Shown here: one piece after another, positions 32,929 to 41,156 of the stretch | Layout: every line of letters starts with the position of its first letter | Position numbering within the stretch: the stretch's first letter is position 1 | Program-made: the position numbers and the translations under genes | Assembly (NCBI RefSeq): GCF_018129085.1 | Contig: NZ_JAAGBB010000015.1 | Coordinates: 84,130 to 148,129 of the forward strand | Reading direction: 5' to 3' | DNA from: Plastoroseomonas hellenica | GTDB taxonomy: Bacteria > Pseudomonadota > Alphaproteobacteria > Acetobacterales > Acetobacteraceae | DNA length: 64,000 nt | The notes under the pieces: generated by a model | What the model was told of the DNA's origin: nothing | Database searches by the model: none | The model's input: the letters and a program-made list of their open reading frames with translations, nothing else

Positions 32929-34061
32929 CGGCCCGGCGTGGACGGGAAGGTGGCATCCGCCTGTTCATGACCGCGGACGCGGTTGGTGGCGTCTGGACCT
33001 ACGCGCTGGACCTGGCGCAAGGCCTTGCCGCGCATGGCGTCACGACGACCCTGGCCGTTCTCGGCCCGGCGCCCGGCACCGACCAGATCGCGCTCGCCGA
33101 TGCCGTCCCGGGCCTCTCGCTGCAGGTCACGGCGCTGCCGCTCGACTGGCTCGCCGCGCATGATGGGGAGGTTCTGGCGGCGGGCGCGGAGATCGCCGCC
33201 GCCGCCCGCGCCGCCGGGGCCGATATCGTCCATCTGAACAGCCCCGCCCTGGCGGCGGCGGGCGGCTTTCCCGCACCGGTCGTGGGTGCCTGCCACTCCT
33301 GCCTCGCGACCTGGTGGGCGGCCGTGCGCAACGGTCCGATGCCGCCCGACTTCGCGTGGCGGACCGATCTGCTCCGGCGCGGCTATGCCACAGCGACGGC
33401 GCTGGTGACGCCGAGCCAAGCCTTCGCGCGGGCGACGACGGAGGCCTACGCATTGCCGCTGCCGCCGCACGCGATCCACAATGGCCGGAGCCCGGCGCGG
33501 ATAGGCGGGGCCGCGCCGACGGCGGTGCCGGACTTCGTCTTCACCGCCGGTCGGCTTTGGGATCCCGGCAAGAACCTGTTGGCGCTGGATCGCGCCGCCG
33601 CCCGCCTGCCGGTCCCCGTCCTGGCGGCAGGGCCATTGCGCGGCCCGGAGGGCAGCGAAGTCGCGCCGAAGCACCTCATCGCGCTCGGCCCGCTCGACGC
33701 GCGGGCCATGACGGAGAGGCTGCGGGCCAGGCCGATCTATGCCGCCCTGGCCCGCTATGAGCCCTTCGGTCTTGCAGTGCTGGAAGCGGCGCAGGCCGGC
33801 TGCCCGCTGGTGCTGTCCGACATCCCGACCTTCCGGGAGCTCTGGGACGACGCTGCCCTCTTCGTCCCGGCCGATGATGACGAAGCCGCCGCAGCAGCGA
33901 TCATCCGGCTTCTGGCCGACAAGCCGATGCGCTCGAGGCTCGGCCTGGCCGCGCAGCGCCGGGCACGTCGCTACAGCGTCAGCGCCATGGCAGCCGCGAC
34001 ATTCGAGCTCTACCGATCGCTGCTCCGCCGCACCGGCCGGAGCGAGGAGGCGGCTGCATGA
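32925..34061 (+). CDS. GT4 family glycosyltransferase
   Basis: A 378-residue retaining glycosyltransferase. The N-terminal domain has MTADAVGGVWTYALDLAQGL. The C-terminal domain has FTAGRLWDPGKNL and the EX7E motif EPFGLAVLE followed by SDIPTFREL. It is cytoplasmic or membrane-peripheral. The start is a GTG at 32925 overlapping the previous stop (GTGA). Family members include inositol- and mannose-transferring enzymes, but specificity cannot be deduced. Confidence 0.88.
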   Translation: MTARRGREGGIRLFMTADAVGGVWTYALDLAQGLAAHGVTTTLAVLGPAPGTDQIALADAVPGLSLQVTALPLDWLAAHDGEVLAAGAEIAAAARAAGADIVHLNSPALAAAGGFPAPVVGACHSCLATWWAAVRNGPMPPDFAWRTDLLRRGYATATALVTPSQAFARATTEAYALPLPPHAIHNGRSPARIGGAAPTAVPDFVFTAGRLWDPGKNLLALDRAAARLPVPVLAAGPLRGPEGSEVAPKHLIALGPLDARAMTERLRARPIYAALARYEPFGLAVLEAAQAGCPLVLSDIPTFRELWDDAALFVPADDDEAAAAAIIRLLADKPMRSRLGLAAQRRARRYSVSAMAAATFELYRSLLRRTGRSEEAAA

Positions 34062-35209
34062 GGATCGTCTACTTCACCCATTCCCTCCTCTCCTGCTGGA
34101 ACCACGGCAACGCGCATTTCCTGCGCGGCATGCTGCGTGAGCTGGCGCAGCGGGGCCATGACGTCCTCGCCTGCGAGCCGATGCAGGCCTGGAGCCTGGA
34201 GAACCTGCTGCGCGATCATGGGCAAGCGGGGCTCGGCGCATATTACGCCGCCTATCCCGAGTTGCGGTCGCAGCTCATCGCATCGGAGGAGGATATCGGG
34301 GCGGCGCTGTCCGGCGCCGACCTGGTGCTCGTGCACGAATGGAACGAACCGGCGTTGGTCGCGCGCATCGGCAGGGCGCGGCGGCAGGGTGGCCGCTTCA
34401 CGCTGCTGTTCCACGACACGCATCACCGCGCGGTCAGTGACCCCGACGCCATCCGCCGCTTCGACCTCGACGGCTATGATGGTGTCCTCGCCTTTGGGGA
34501 GACCCTGGCGGCTGTATATCGGCGCTGGGGCTGGGGCGATCGCGTCTTCGTCTGGCACGAAGCCGCCGATACCAGGTTGTTCCATCCGCCGGCGCGGGAG
34601 CGGCGGCGGGATGGCCTGGTCTGGATCGGCAACTGGGGCGACGACGAACGCAGCGCGGAGCTGGAAGGCTTTCTGCTGCAGCCAGCGCACGCCGTCGGCA
34701 TGCCGCTCGACATCTATGGCGTGCGCTATCCCGAAGCGGCGCGGCTCGCTCTGGACCGCCATGGCGCGCGGTTCCGCGGCTGGCTGCCGAATGCGCGCGT
34801 GCCGGAGGTCTTCGCACACCACTTGGCGACCGTGCATGTCCCGCGCCGCTTCTACGTGACGATGCTGCCGGGCATTCCGACCATCCGGGTATTCGAAGCC
34901 CTGGCCTGCGGCATCCCGCTGGTCTCCGCGCCCTGGGAGGATTCGGAAACGCTGTTCCGCCCCGGCCGCGATTATCTCGTCGCCCGGACGGAGGCCCGCA
35001 TGGTCCAGCATCTGCGGACGCTGCGCGAGGACGCCGCACTTCGCCAGTCGCTCGCCGCCAGCGGGCTGGAGACGATCCGGGCCCGGCATGGCTGTGCCCA
35101 TAGGGTCGACGAACTGCTGACAATCCTGACGCGGCTGCAACGCGCGCCCACCGATCCGGGTGCCGCCACCAGCACGCCGGGAGAGCGAGAGGGAGCGCTG
35201 CTGTCATGA
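34058..35209 (+). CDS. CgeB-type glycosyltransferase (C)
   Basis: A 383-residue protein. The start IVYFTHSLLSCWNHGNAHFL and the C-terminal PTIRVFEALACGIPLVSAPW place it with CgeB-type GT-B transferases. It has an additional HDTHHRAVSDPDAI stretch in the N-terminal domain and a low-complexity tail. It overlaps both neighbours by 4 bp. It is the third CgeB-like copy in the locus and is divergent in sequence from A and D. Confidence 0.83.
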   Translation: MRIVYFTHSLLSCWNHGNAHFLRGMLRELAQRGHDVLACEPMQAWSLENLLRDHGQAGLGAYYAAYPELRSQLIASEEDIGAALSGADLVLVHEWNEPALVARIGRARRQGGRFTLLFHDTHHRAVSDPDAIRRFDLDGYDGVLAFGETLAAVYRRWGWGDRVFVWHEAADTRLFHPPARERRRDGLVWIGNWGDDERSAELEGFLLQPAHAVGMPLDIYGVRYPEAARLALDRHGARFRGWLPNARVPEVFAHHLATVHVPRRFYVTMLPGIPTIRVFEALACGIPLVSAPWEDSETLFRPGRDYLVARTEARMVQHLRTLREDAALRQSLAASGLETIRARHGCAHRVDELLTILTRLQRAPTDPGAATSTPGEREGALLS

Positions 35210-35976
35210 ACCGGATCCAACCCTGGTCGCGCGAGGAGATCCAGCAGCGCGTGGAAGCGCTCGGCCCCTGGTTCCACAACCTCGACCTCCAGGGCGTGCG
35301 CACCGCGCCGGAGCATTTCCTCGGCGACTATCCGGCGATCAAGTGGGGCCGCTTCGCGCATGCCATTCCCCAGGACCTCACCGGGCTCAGCGTGCTCGAT
35401 ATCGGCTGCAATGCCGGCTTCTATTCCATCGAGATGAAGCGCCGCGGTGCCGAGCGCGTGCTCGGCATCGACTCGGATGAGGAGTATCTGGAGCAGGCCC
35501 GCTTCGCCGCGGATGTCAGCGGCGCCCGGATCGAGTTCCGGAAGCTGTCCGTCTATGACCTGGGCGCGCTCGGCGAGCGCTTCGATCTCGTGCTCTTCAT
35601 GGGCGTGCTCTACCACCTCCGGCACCCGCTGCTGGCCCTGGATTTGATCCATGAGCACGTGGCCCGCGACCTGCTGGTCTTCCAGTCGATGCAGCGCGGC
35701 GCATCCACGGTCGAGCCGGTGCTGGAAGACTACGAATTCTGGGACGAGGCGCTCTTCGATCGGCCGAGCTTCCCACGCCTGCATTTCATCGAACATCGCT
35801 ATGCGCATGATCCGACCAACTGGTGGGTGCCGAACCGGGCCTGCGCAGAGGCCATGCTACGCAGTGCCGGCTTCGCCATCACCGAGCGAGCCGAGGACGA
35901 AGTCTATGTTTGCCGACGCGTCGACGCGCCTGACGGCGCCGGCGCCGTCTATCCGGCCAGGGGGAGAGAGCCGTGA
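35206..35976 (+). CDS. SAM-dependent methyltransferase, CmoB-like (TIGR04290 type)
   Basis: A 256-residue methyltransferase. The AdoMet motif I is VLDIGCNAGFYSIEM near residue 63, followed by GIDSDEEYLEQARF and DLVLFMGVLYHLRHPLLAL. The N-terminal helix WSREEIQQRVEALGPWFHN and the overall layout resemble CmoB-like proteins and, from memory, the TIGR04290 group found beside glycan genes. It probably O-methylates a sugar of the product. It is coupled to its neighbours by 4-bp overlaps. Confidence 0.83.
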   Translation: MNRIQPWSREEIQQRVEALGPWFHNLDLQGVRTAPEHFLGDYPAIKWGRFAHAIPQDLTGLSVLDIGCNAGFYSIEMKRRGAERVLGIDSDEEYLEQARFAADVSGARIEFRKLSVYDLGALGERFDLVLFMGVLYHLRHPLLALDLIHEHVARDLLVFQSMQRGASTVEPVLEDYEFWDEALFDRPSFPRLHFIEHRYAHDPTNWWVPNRACAEAMLRSAGFAITERAEDEVYVCRRVDAPDGAGAVYPARGREP

Positions 35977-36863
35977 TCGAAGCCGCGATGATCTGGAACG
36001 AACCCAACAACAAGTCGCATTGGGATCCGGAGGTGGATCCAGGCTGGGGGCTGTTCGCCGATATGGCGAAGGTGGCAGGGCAAGCGATCCGGGCGGAGCA
36101 TTCGACCCTGCCGCGGGTGCTCGGCGGCATCTCTCCCATCGATCCCGACTTCATCCGAAACATGGCCGGCAAGGGTGTTCTGGATCAGATGGACGCGGTC
36201 GCGGTGCACGGCTTCCCGCTCGACTGGAATCTCTGGCAGATCGGCGAATGGCCGGCGAAGCTGCGTGAGATCCAGGCGGTGACGGACCTGCCGGTCTGGG
36301 TCTCCGAGGTCGGCGTCTCCTCCTTCGGGGCCGAGGAGGTACAGGCCTGGGGCCTCGATCGCACCGCCGAGCTGCTCAAAGGCCGCGCACCGCGCATCCA
36401 TTGGTACAGCCTTTGCGATCTGCCGCGCGCCTGGGGAGCGACAACGCGGCATCGCGAGGCCGAGGGATCCTCCTATTACCGCCATTTCTACATGGGGCTG
36501 CTGCGGGAGGACGGGACGCCGAAGCCATCCTTCGATGCCTTCGCCGCGCACACGCCGGAGCTCGGCCTCTGCCAGTGGTTCCATTTCGAAGATCATCGGT
36601 TGGACGACGCGGTCGCCTGGATGCGGCAACTCGGCGTGCGCTATCTCCGCACCGGGCTATCCTGGGCCGACAGCTTCCGCCCCGACGCGCTGGCCTGGTT
36701 CGACCGGCAGATGCAGGCGCTTGAGGAGTTCGACGTCACCGTCACCTTCTGCTTCACGCCGGAGCATCGCGGCATCGCTCCGCACCACACCAGTGCGCCG
36801 CTGATGAAGGAGGAGTTCGCGGAGTTCTGCGCGGCGATGGTGCGGCGCTACGCCAAAGGCTGA
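35973..36863 (+). CDS. Glycosyl hydrolase, circularly permuted TIM barrel (GH39-like)
   Basis: A 296-residue protein. The clan GH-A acid/base motif MIWNEPNN lies at the very N-terminus (Glu10), and the nucleophile motif VWVSEVG puts Glu at 112, about the spacing seen in GH39 beta-xylosidases. After the eighth strand (IHWYSLCDLP) the chain continues into segments that look like strands 1-3 of the same barrel (GVRYLRTGLSWAD, VTVTFCFTPEH) and helix 3 (FAEFCAAMVRRYA), which normally precede the NEP strand. The order is thus strands 4-8 then 1-3. No signal peptide. The start is GTG at 35973. It may trim or transfer a glycan. Confidence 0.75.
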   Translation: MIEAAMIWNEPNNKSHWDPEVDPGWGLFADMAKVAGQAIRAEHSTLPRVLGGISPIDPDFIRNMAGKGVLDQMDAVAVHGFPLDWNLWQIGEWPAKLREIQAVTDLPVWVSEVGVSSFGAEEVQAWGLDRTAELLKGRAPRIHWYSLCDLPRAWGATTRHREAEGSSYYRHFYMGLLREDGTPKPSFDAFAAHTPELGLCQWFHFEDHRLDDAVAWMRQLGVRYLRTGLSWADSFRPDALAWFDRQMQALEEFDVTVTFCFTPEHRGIAPHHTSAPLMKEEFAEFCAAMVRRYAKG

Positions 36864-36880
36864 GCGTCGCGCCGGCCGGA

Positions 36881-37111
36881 TCATCGCGCGGCGTCGTGGT
36901 CGCCGTGCTGACGACGCTCCAGCGTGTCGCGACCGATGATCTTGCTGAACATGCTGTCCTTCTCATAGAGCAGGGCGAGGTTAGCCTTGTCGAACTGCTC
37001 GAAGAACTCCTCCCAGGCGATCTCCGTCAACACCTCGTGCTCCGACCGCGGCACGTCGGGAAACATGATGCGTATGACGCCGATGGAATCCCCGGTGTGA
37101 GTGCGTTTCAC
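36881..37111 (-). CDS. Conserved small protein, 76 aa
   Basis: A 76-residue acidic protein of unknown function. Its body, VIRIMFPDVPRSEHEVLTEI then AWEEFFEQFDKANLALLYEK, looks like a conserved small domain seen in other alphaproteobacteria. The start is a GTG at 37111; a Met at 37066 is an alternative. It is transcribed against the two rightward glycan units, from between them, and has its own near-consensus EcfG-type promoter. It is probably a stress gene rather than a glycan enzyme. Confidence 0.65.
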   Translation of the reverse strand: MKRTHTGDSIGVIRIMFPDVPRSEHEVLTEIAWEEFFEQFDKANLALLYEKDSMFSKIIGRDTLERRQHGDHDAAR

Positions 37112-37159
37112 CGTGGCGGGTCTGCGGGCGCTCCTTCCCTCCGCGGGCGCTCTGCAGCT

Positions 37160-37184
37160 AACGCATCAGACAGCCGCCGGTTCA
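37160..37184 (-). promoter_or_regulatory. EcfG-type promoter for the 76-aa gene, near consensus
   Basis: On the minus strand TGAAC, 16 bases, then CGTT, one mismatch from GGAAC-N16-CGTT, ends 48 bases before the GTG start at 37111. It faces away from the consensus site at 37204. Confidence 0.4.
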
Positions 37185-37203
37185 CGACGGGCATGTGAAC
37201 GAG

Positions 37204-37229
37204 GGAACCGAGCGGGCTCCTCGCGCGTT
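37204..37229 (+). promoter_or_regulatory. EcfG-type promoter of glycan unit II, consensus match
   Basis: GGAAC at 37204-37208, a 17-base spacer, then CGTT at 37226-37229. This matches the EcfG consensus with the longer allowed spacer and lies about 115 bases before the first gene of unit II (37344). Confidence 0.5.
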
Positions 37230-37343
37230 CAGGAACAACATGTCACCGGGCGTCGCCATGCTCCTCGACCATGATCCTGGCCTGTCCTCCCATCTGGCTG
37301 ATCCGCTGTTGCTGGAAAGACCGGGCCGGCAGAGGGGCAGCCC

Positions 37344-38429
37344 ATGAAGCTGGTCATCTTCGGCCTCAGCATCACCTCCTCCTGGGGCAACGGTCATGCC
37401 ACGCTCTGGCGCTCCCTCTGTCGCGCCCTGACGCGACGGGGGCATCGCATCACCTTCTTCGAACGCGACGTCTCTTGGTACGCCGGTGCCCGCGACCTGG
37501 AGGAGATGCCGGGCCTCGAGATCGTCCTCTACGCGGACTGGGAGAGCCTGCGGCCTCGTGCCGCTCGGGAGGTGATGGAGGCGGATGTGGCCATGGTCAC
37601 ATCCTATTGTCCGGATGGCATCGCGGCCTCTGCCCTGGTGCTGGCGTCGCGGGCCGCGCGCGTCTTCTATGATCTCGATACGCCGGTGACCCTGGCGGCG
37701 CTGGCCACCGGTGACAGGCCGGCCTATCTCCCGCCCGAAGGCCTCGGCGATTTCGACCTCGTGCTCAGCTTCACCGGCGGCGCGACGCTCGAGCGGCTGC
37801 GGAAGGAACTCGGCGCCCACCACGTCCTGCCGCTCTATGGCAGCGTCGATCCGCTGGCCCATCGGCCCGTCGCGCCGATGGCGGAGTACCGTGCCGACCT
37901 TTCCTATCTCGGCACCTATGCCGCCGATCGCCAGCCGGCCCTGGAAGCGTTCCTGATCGAGCCGGCGCGGCGATTGCCGCAGCACCGCTTTCTGATCGGT
38001 GGCGCCCAATACCCTTCGGACTTCCCGTGGACGGAGAACATCCACTTCGTCCGCCATATGCCGCCGCAGCAGCATCCAGCATTCTTCTCATCCTCCCGCA
38101 TCACGCTGAACGTCACGCGGCGCGCCATGGCGGAGGCAGGATGGTGCCCATCCGGGCGGCTGTTCGAAGCCGCCGCCTGCGGCACGCCCCTGCTCAGCGA
38201 TGCCTGGCCCGGCCTGTCGGACTTCTACACGCCGGGGCAGGAGATCCTGATCGCCCGCGACACCGCCGACGCCATGATGGCAATCCGGTGCGACGATGCC
38301 GAACTGAGACGGATCGCCGACCGCGCGCGCGAACGCACCCTCGATGAACACAGCGGGGACCGCCGTGCCCAGGACCTGGAAGCGGCGCTCGGGACGATCG
38401 CGGCAACCGCGATGCAGACGGAGGCCTGA
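37344..38429 (+). CDS. CgeB-type glycosyltransferase (D)
   Basis: A 361-residue GT-B-like protein. It starts LVIFGLSITSSWGNGHATLW, shares FFERDVSWYAGARDLE with copy A (LFLERDTPWYARHRDLE there), and ends with CPSGRLFEAAACGTPLLSD. It is clearly paralogous to copy A, which lies in the opposite operon, suggesting duplication within the locus. It is the first gene of rightward unit II, two bases before the nucleotidyltransferase gene. Confidence 0.85.
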   Translation: MKLVIFGLSITSSWGNGHATLWRSLCRALTRRGHRITFFERDVSWYAGARDLEEMPGLEIVLYADWESLRPRAAREVMEADVAMVTSYCPDGIAASALVLASRAARVFYDLDTPVTLAALATGDRPAYLPPEGLGDFDLVLSFTGGATLERLRKELGAHHVLPLYGSVDPLAHRPVAPMAEYRADLSYLGTYAADRQPALEAFLIEPARRLPQHRFLIGGAQYPSDFPWTENIHFVRHMPPQQHPAFFSSSRITLNVTRRAMAEAGWCPSGRLFEAAACGTPLLSDAWPGLSDFYTPGQEILIARDTADAMMAIRCDDAELRRIADRARERTLDEHSGDRRAQDLEAALGTIAATAMQTEA

Positions 38430-38431
38430 CC

Positions 38432-39283
38432 ATGTGGGGCATCATCCCGGCCGCCGGAATCGGCAGCCGCATCCAGCCGCTGGCTTTTTCCAAGGAGCTG
38501 CTGCCTGTCGGCAGCCGCCTGGAGGACGGCGTCGAGCGACCGCGCGCGGTCAGCGAACACCTGATCGAGCGCATGATCGCGGCTGGCGTCGACAAGCTCT
38601 GCTTCGTCATCGCGCCCGGCAAGAGCGACATCGTGAACTACTACGGTTCGCGCATCGGGTCGGCCCAGATCACCTATGTGGTGCAGGCCGAGCCAGCCGG
38701 GCTTTGCGACGCGATCTTCTGCGCCTGCCCTTGCATCGCCCCGGGGGAACAGGTCGTGGTCGGGCTGCCGGACACGATCTGGTTTCCCCGAAGCGGCCTC
38801 GCCCTGCTGCCGGATCACGCGCTCTCCTTCCTGCTGTTCCCCGTCGAGCATCCGGAATTCTTCGACGCCGTCGTCACCGATGGCGCGGGGATGGTGCAGG
38901 AGATCCAGGTGAAGCAGCCGGATGCGCGATCGCATTGGGTCTGGGGCGCCTTCCGCATGCCCGGGCATGTCCTGCACGAGCTGCATGCGCTATGGCAGGA
39001 GCCCGGCCGCGGCGACGAGTATGTCGGCACCTTGGTCAATGCCTGGCTGGCGCGCGGCGGGCGCGCCCACGGCGTTTGTGCCGGCGAAACCTATGTCGAT
39101 GTCGGCACCATGCATGGCTGGCGGGAGGCGGTGGCGCTGCTCGGCGCCCGCCCGGCCGAAGCGCCCGTACTGGTGCCGTTCCGGGCCTTGCAGCAGACCT
39201 CGCTCACGCATGCGGCGGCCCGGCGCTCCGACCAGATCCCGGCACAGGGCGCAGGCGGCGCCTCCCGGATAGGCGCGGACTGA
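38432..39283 (+). CDS. Sugar nucleotidyltransferase
   Basis: A 283-residue nucleotidyltransferase. The signature IIPAAGIGSRIQPLAFSKEL lies at the N-terminus (GXGXR with the downstream Lys), followed by SEHLIERMIAAGVDKLCFVI, QAEPAGLCDAI and PDTIWFP with the metal-binding Asp. This is the glucose-1-phosphate thymidylyl/uridylyl-transferase fold. It makes an NDP-sugar from a sugar-1-phosphate; base and sugar are not fixed by the sequence. The phosphopentomutase downstream could supply a pentose-1-phosphate. Confidence 0.87.
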   Translation: MWGIIPAAGIGSRIQPLAFSKELLPVGSRLEDGVERPRAVSEHLIERMIAAGVDKLCFVIAPGKSDIVNYYGSRIGSAQITYVVQAEPAGLCDAIFCACPCIAPGEQVVVGLPDTIWFPRSGLALLPDHALSFLLFPVEHPEFFDAVVTDGAGMVQEIQVKQPDARSHWVWGAFRMPGHVLHELHALWQEPGRGDEYVGTLVNAWLARGGRAHGVCAGETYVDVGTMHGWREAVALLGARPAEAPVLVPFRALQQTSLTHAAARRSDQIPAQGAGGASRIGAD

Positions 39284-39285
39284 GG

Positions 39286-40098
39286 ATGGTGGCGGCGGAG
39301 CCTTTGCTCGCGCTGCTCGCCGACGGAGAGGCACCGGTCGACCTCCCCGCGCTGCTCGTCGCCGCGCATCCGGATGACGAGGTCATCGGCATCGGTGCTC
39401 AGCTATCGCGGTTCCGCGACATCACGCTGCTGCATGCGACGGATGGCGCGCCGCGCGACGGGCGTGACGCGGCAATGCATGGCTTCGCCGACGTCGAATC
39501 CTATGCCGCCGCGCGCCGGCGAGAGCTGCTGGAAGCGATCGCCGTCGCCGGGATCGCAGCCGATCGCGCGCTGGCATGCGGCATCCCGGATCAGCAGGCA
39601 ACGCTGCGGCTCGCGGATCTCACGCGGCAACTCGCGGCACTCATCGCCGCGCGGCGTCCGGCGGCGCTCATCACCCATGCCTATGAAGGTGGTCATCCCG
39701 ATCATGACGCGACCGCCTTCGCCGTGCACGCCGCGCTGCGTCTGACGGATGCCCCGCGGCCGACGCTGCTGGAGATGGCCGGCTACTACGCAGGGCCGCA
39801 AGGGATGGAGACGGGCTGCTTCCTGCCGATGGCCGGATGCGCGCCGGTCCGCCTCCCCGTCTCACCCGCGGCGCGGGAGAGCAAGCTGCGGATGATCGCC
39901 TGCTTCGCCACGCAGGCGCGGGTGCTGGCGGGCTTTCCGGTCGACGTCGAAGCCCTGCGCCCGGCGCCGCGATACGACTTCACGCGGCCGCCGCATCCCG
40001 GGCGGCTGCACTATGAAAATCATCCCTGGGGCATGACCGGCGGAATCTTCCGCCGGATGGCCGCGGAGGCCTTGCAGGCGCTGGAGGGCAACCGATGA
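39286..40098 (+). CDS. PIG-L family deacetylase
   Basis: A 270-residue LmbE/PIG-L protein. The zinc motif is LLVAAHPDDEVIG (AHPDDE), and the second metal site is the GGHPDHDAT motif. The family removes N-acetyl groups from GlcNAc-inositol compounds (PIG-L, MshB) or related sugars. The ATG at 39286 follows the previous stop by two bases with a GAGG site. An inositol-phosphate synthase is present in the same locus, so a GlcNAc-inositol-like substrate is plausible but unproven. Confidence 0.88.
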   Translation: MVAAEPLLALLADGEAPVDLPALLVAAHPDDEVIGIGAQLSRFRDITLLHATDGAPRDGRDAAMHGFADVESYAAARRRELLEAIAVAGIAADRALACGIPDQQATLRLADLTRQLAALIAARRPAALITHAYEGGHPDHDATAFAVHAALRLTDAPRPTLLEMAGYYAGPQGMETGCFLPMAGCAPVRLPVSPAARESKLRMIACFATQARVLAGFPVDVEALRPAPRYDFTRPPHPGRLHYENHPWGMTGGIFRRMAAEALQALEGNR

Positions 40099-41156
40099 GC
40101 CTCACGGTGCTGCAGGTCGCCTATCCCTTCGCCCCGATCGGCCCCGATGCGGTCGGCGGCGCGGAGCAGGTCCTGTCGCAGCTCGACCGCGCGGTGGAAG
40201 CGTCTGGCGGCCGTTCCATCGTCCTCGCCGCAGCCGGCTCCGCCGCGGCGGGCGAGCTGCTCGCGACGCCGCTGCCTCGCGGCGCGATCGCGGAGGAGGA
40301 TCGCGACACGGTGCACGCCACCTACCGCGCCAGCATCGCCCGGCTGCTGCACAGCCGCCGCATCGATCTGGTGCACATGCATGGGCTGGATTTCGATCGC
40401 TATTTGCCCCCGCCCGGGCCGCCCACCCTGGTGACGCTGCATCTGCCGGCAGCCTGGTACCCGCCCGCCGCCTTGCGGCCGCAGCGGCCGGGGACCTGGC
40501 TGCACCCGGTGTCGCAGGCGCAGGGCCGGACCTGCCCGCCTTCCCCCGCCTTGCTGCCGCCAATCCCCAACGGCGTGCCCGTGGCGGATCTGCCGACACC
40601 GGTCTCCCGACGCGGCTTCGCGCTCTGCCTTGGCCGCATCTGCCCCGAGAAGAACCAGCACGCGGCCTTGCAAGCCGGCAGCCTCGCCGGGATGACGGTG
40701 CTGCTCGGCGGCCAGGTCTTCGCCTATGCGGAGCATGAACGGTATTGGCGGCAAGCCGTGCTGCCGCTGCTCGCGCACGGGCCGCACCGCTTTCTCGGGC
40801 CTGTCGGCTTCGCACGCAAACGCCGGCTGCTCAACGCCGCGCGCTGCCTGATCTCGGCGAGCATCGCACCGGAGACCAGCTCCCTCGTCGCCATGGAGGC
40901 GCTGGCCTGCGGCACGCCGGTGGTCGCCTTCCCATCCGGCGCGCTGCCGGAGATCGTCGAGCACGGGGTGACCGGCTACCTGGTCCAGGATGTGCAGGAG
41001 ATGGCGGAGGCGATCCGGATGGTGCACCGGATCGATCCGGAGGCCTGCCGCGCGGCCGCGCGCACGCGCTTCTCCGCGGCCACTATGGCGGCCGCCTATC
41101 TCGACCTCTATGCGCGGCTCGTCGGACGGAGGCAGATGCATGCTGTCGTCGCCTGA
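40095..41156 (+). CDS. GT4 family glycosyltransferase
   Basis: A 353-residue GT-B retaining transferase. The N-terminal donor/acceptor loop reads YPFAPIGPDAVGGAEQVLSQ. The C-terminal domain has CLGRICPEKNQHAAL and the EX7E motif ETSSLVAMEALACGTPVVAF, with a later GVTGYLV. It overlaps the PIG-L gene by 4 bp and the acyltransferase gene by 17 bp. In mycothiol synthesis an enzyme of this family makes the GlcNAc-inositol bond; whether this one does is not known. Confidence 0.88.
   Translation: MSLTVLQVAYPFAPIGPDAVGGAEQVLSQLDRAVEASGGRSIVLAAAGSAAAGELLATPLPRGAIAEEDRDTVHATYRASIARLLHSRRIDLVHMHGLDFDRYLPPPGPPTLVTLHLPAAWYPPAALRPQRPGTWLHPVSQAQGRTCPPSPALLPPIPNGVPVADLPTPVSRRGFALCLGRICPEKNQHAALQAGSLAGMTVLLGGQVFAYAEHERYWRQAVLPLLAHGPHRFLGPVGFARKRRLLNAARCLISASIAPETSSLVAMEALACGTPVVAFPSGALPEIVEHGVTGYLVQDVQEMAEAIRMVHRIDPEACRAAARTRFSAATMAAAYLDLYARLVGRRQMHAVVA

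Noticed and set aside
30591..37105. Shared decamer TGTGAGTGCG near 30591 and 37096 as a common operator
   Set aside because: The second copy lies inside the coding start of the 76-aa gene, and the flanks do not match, so coincidence is likely.
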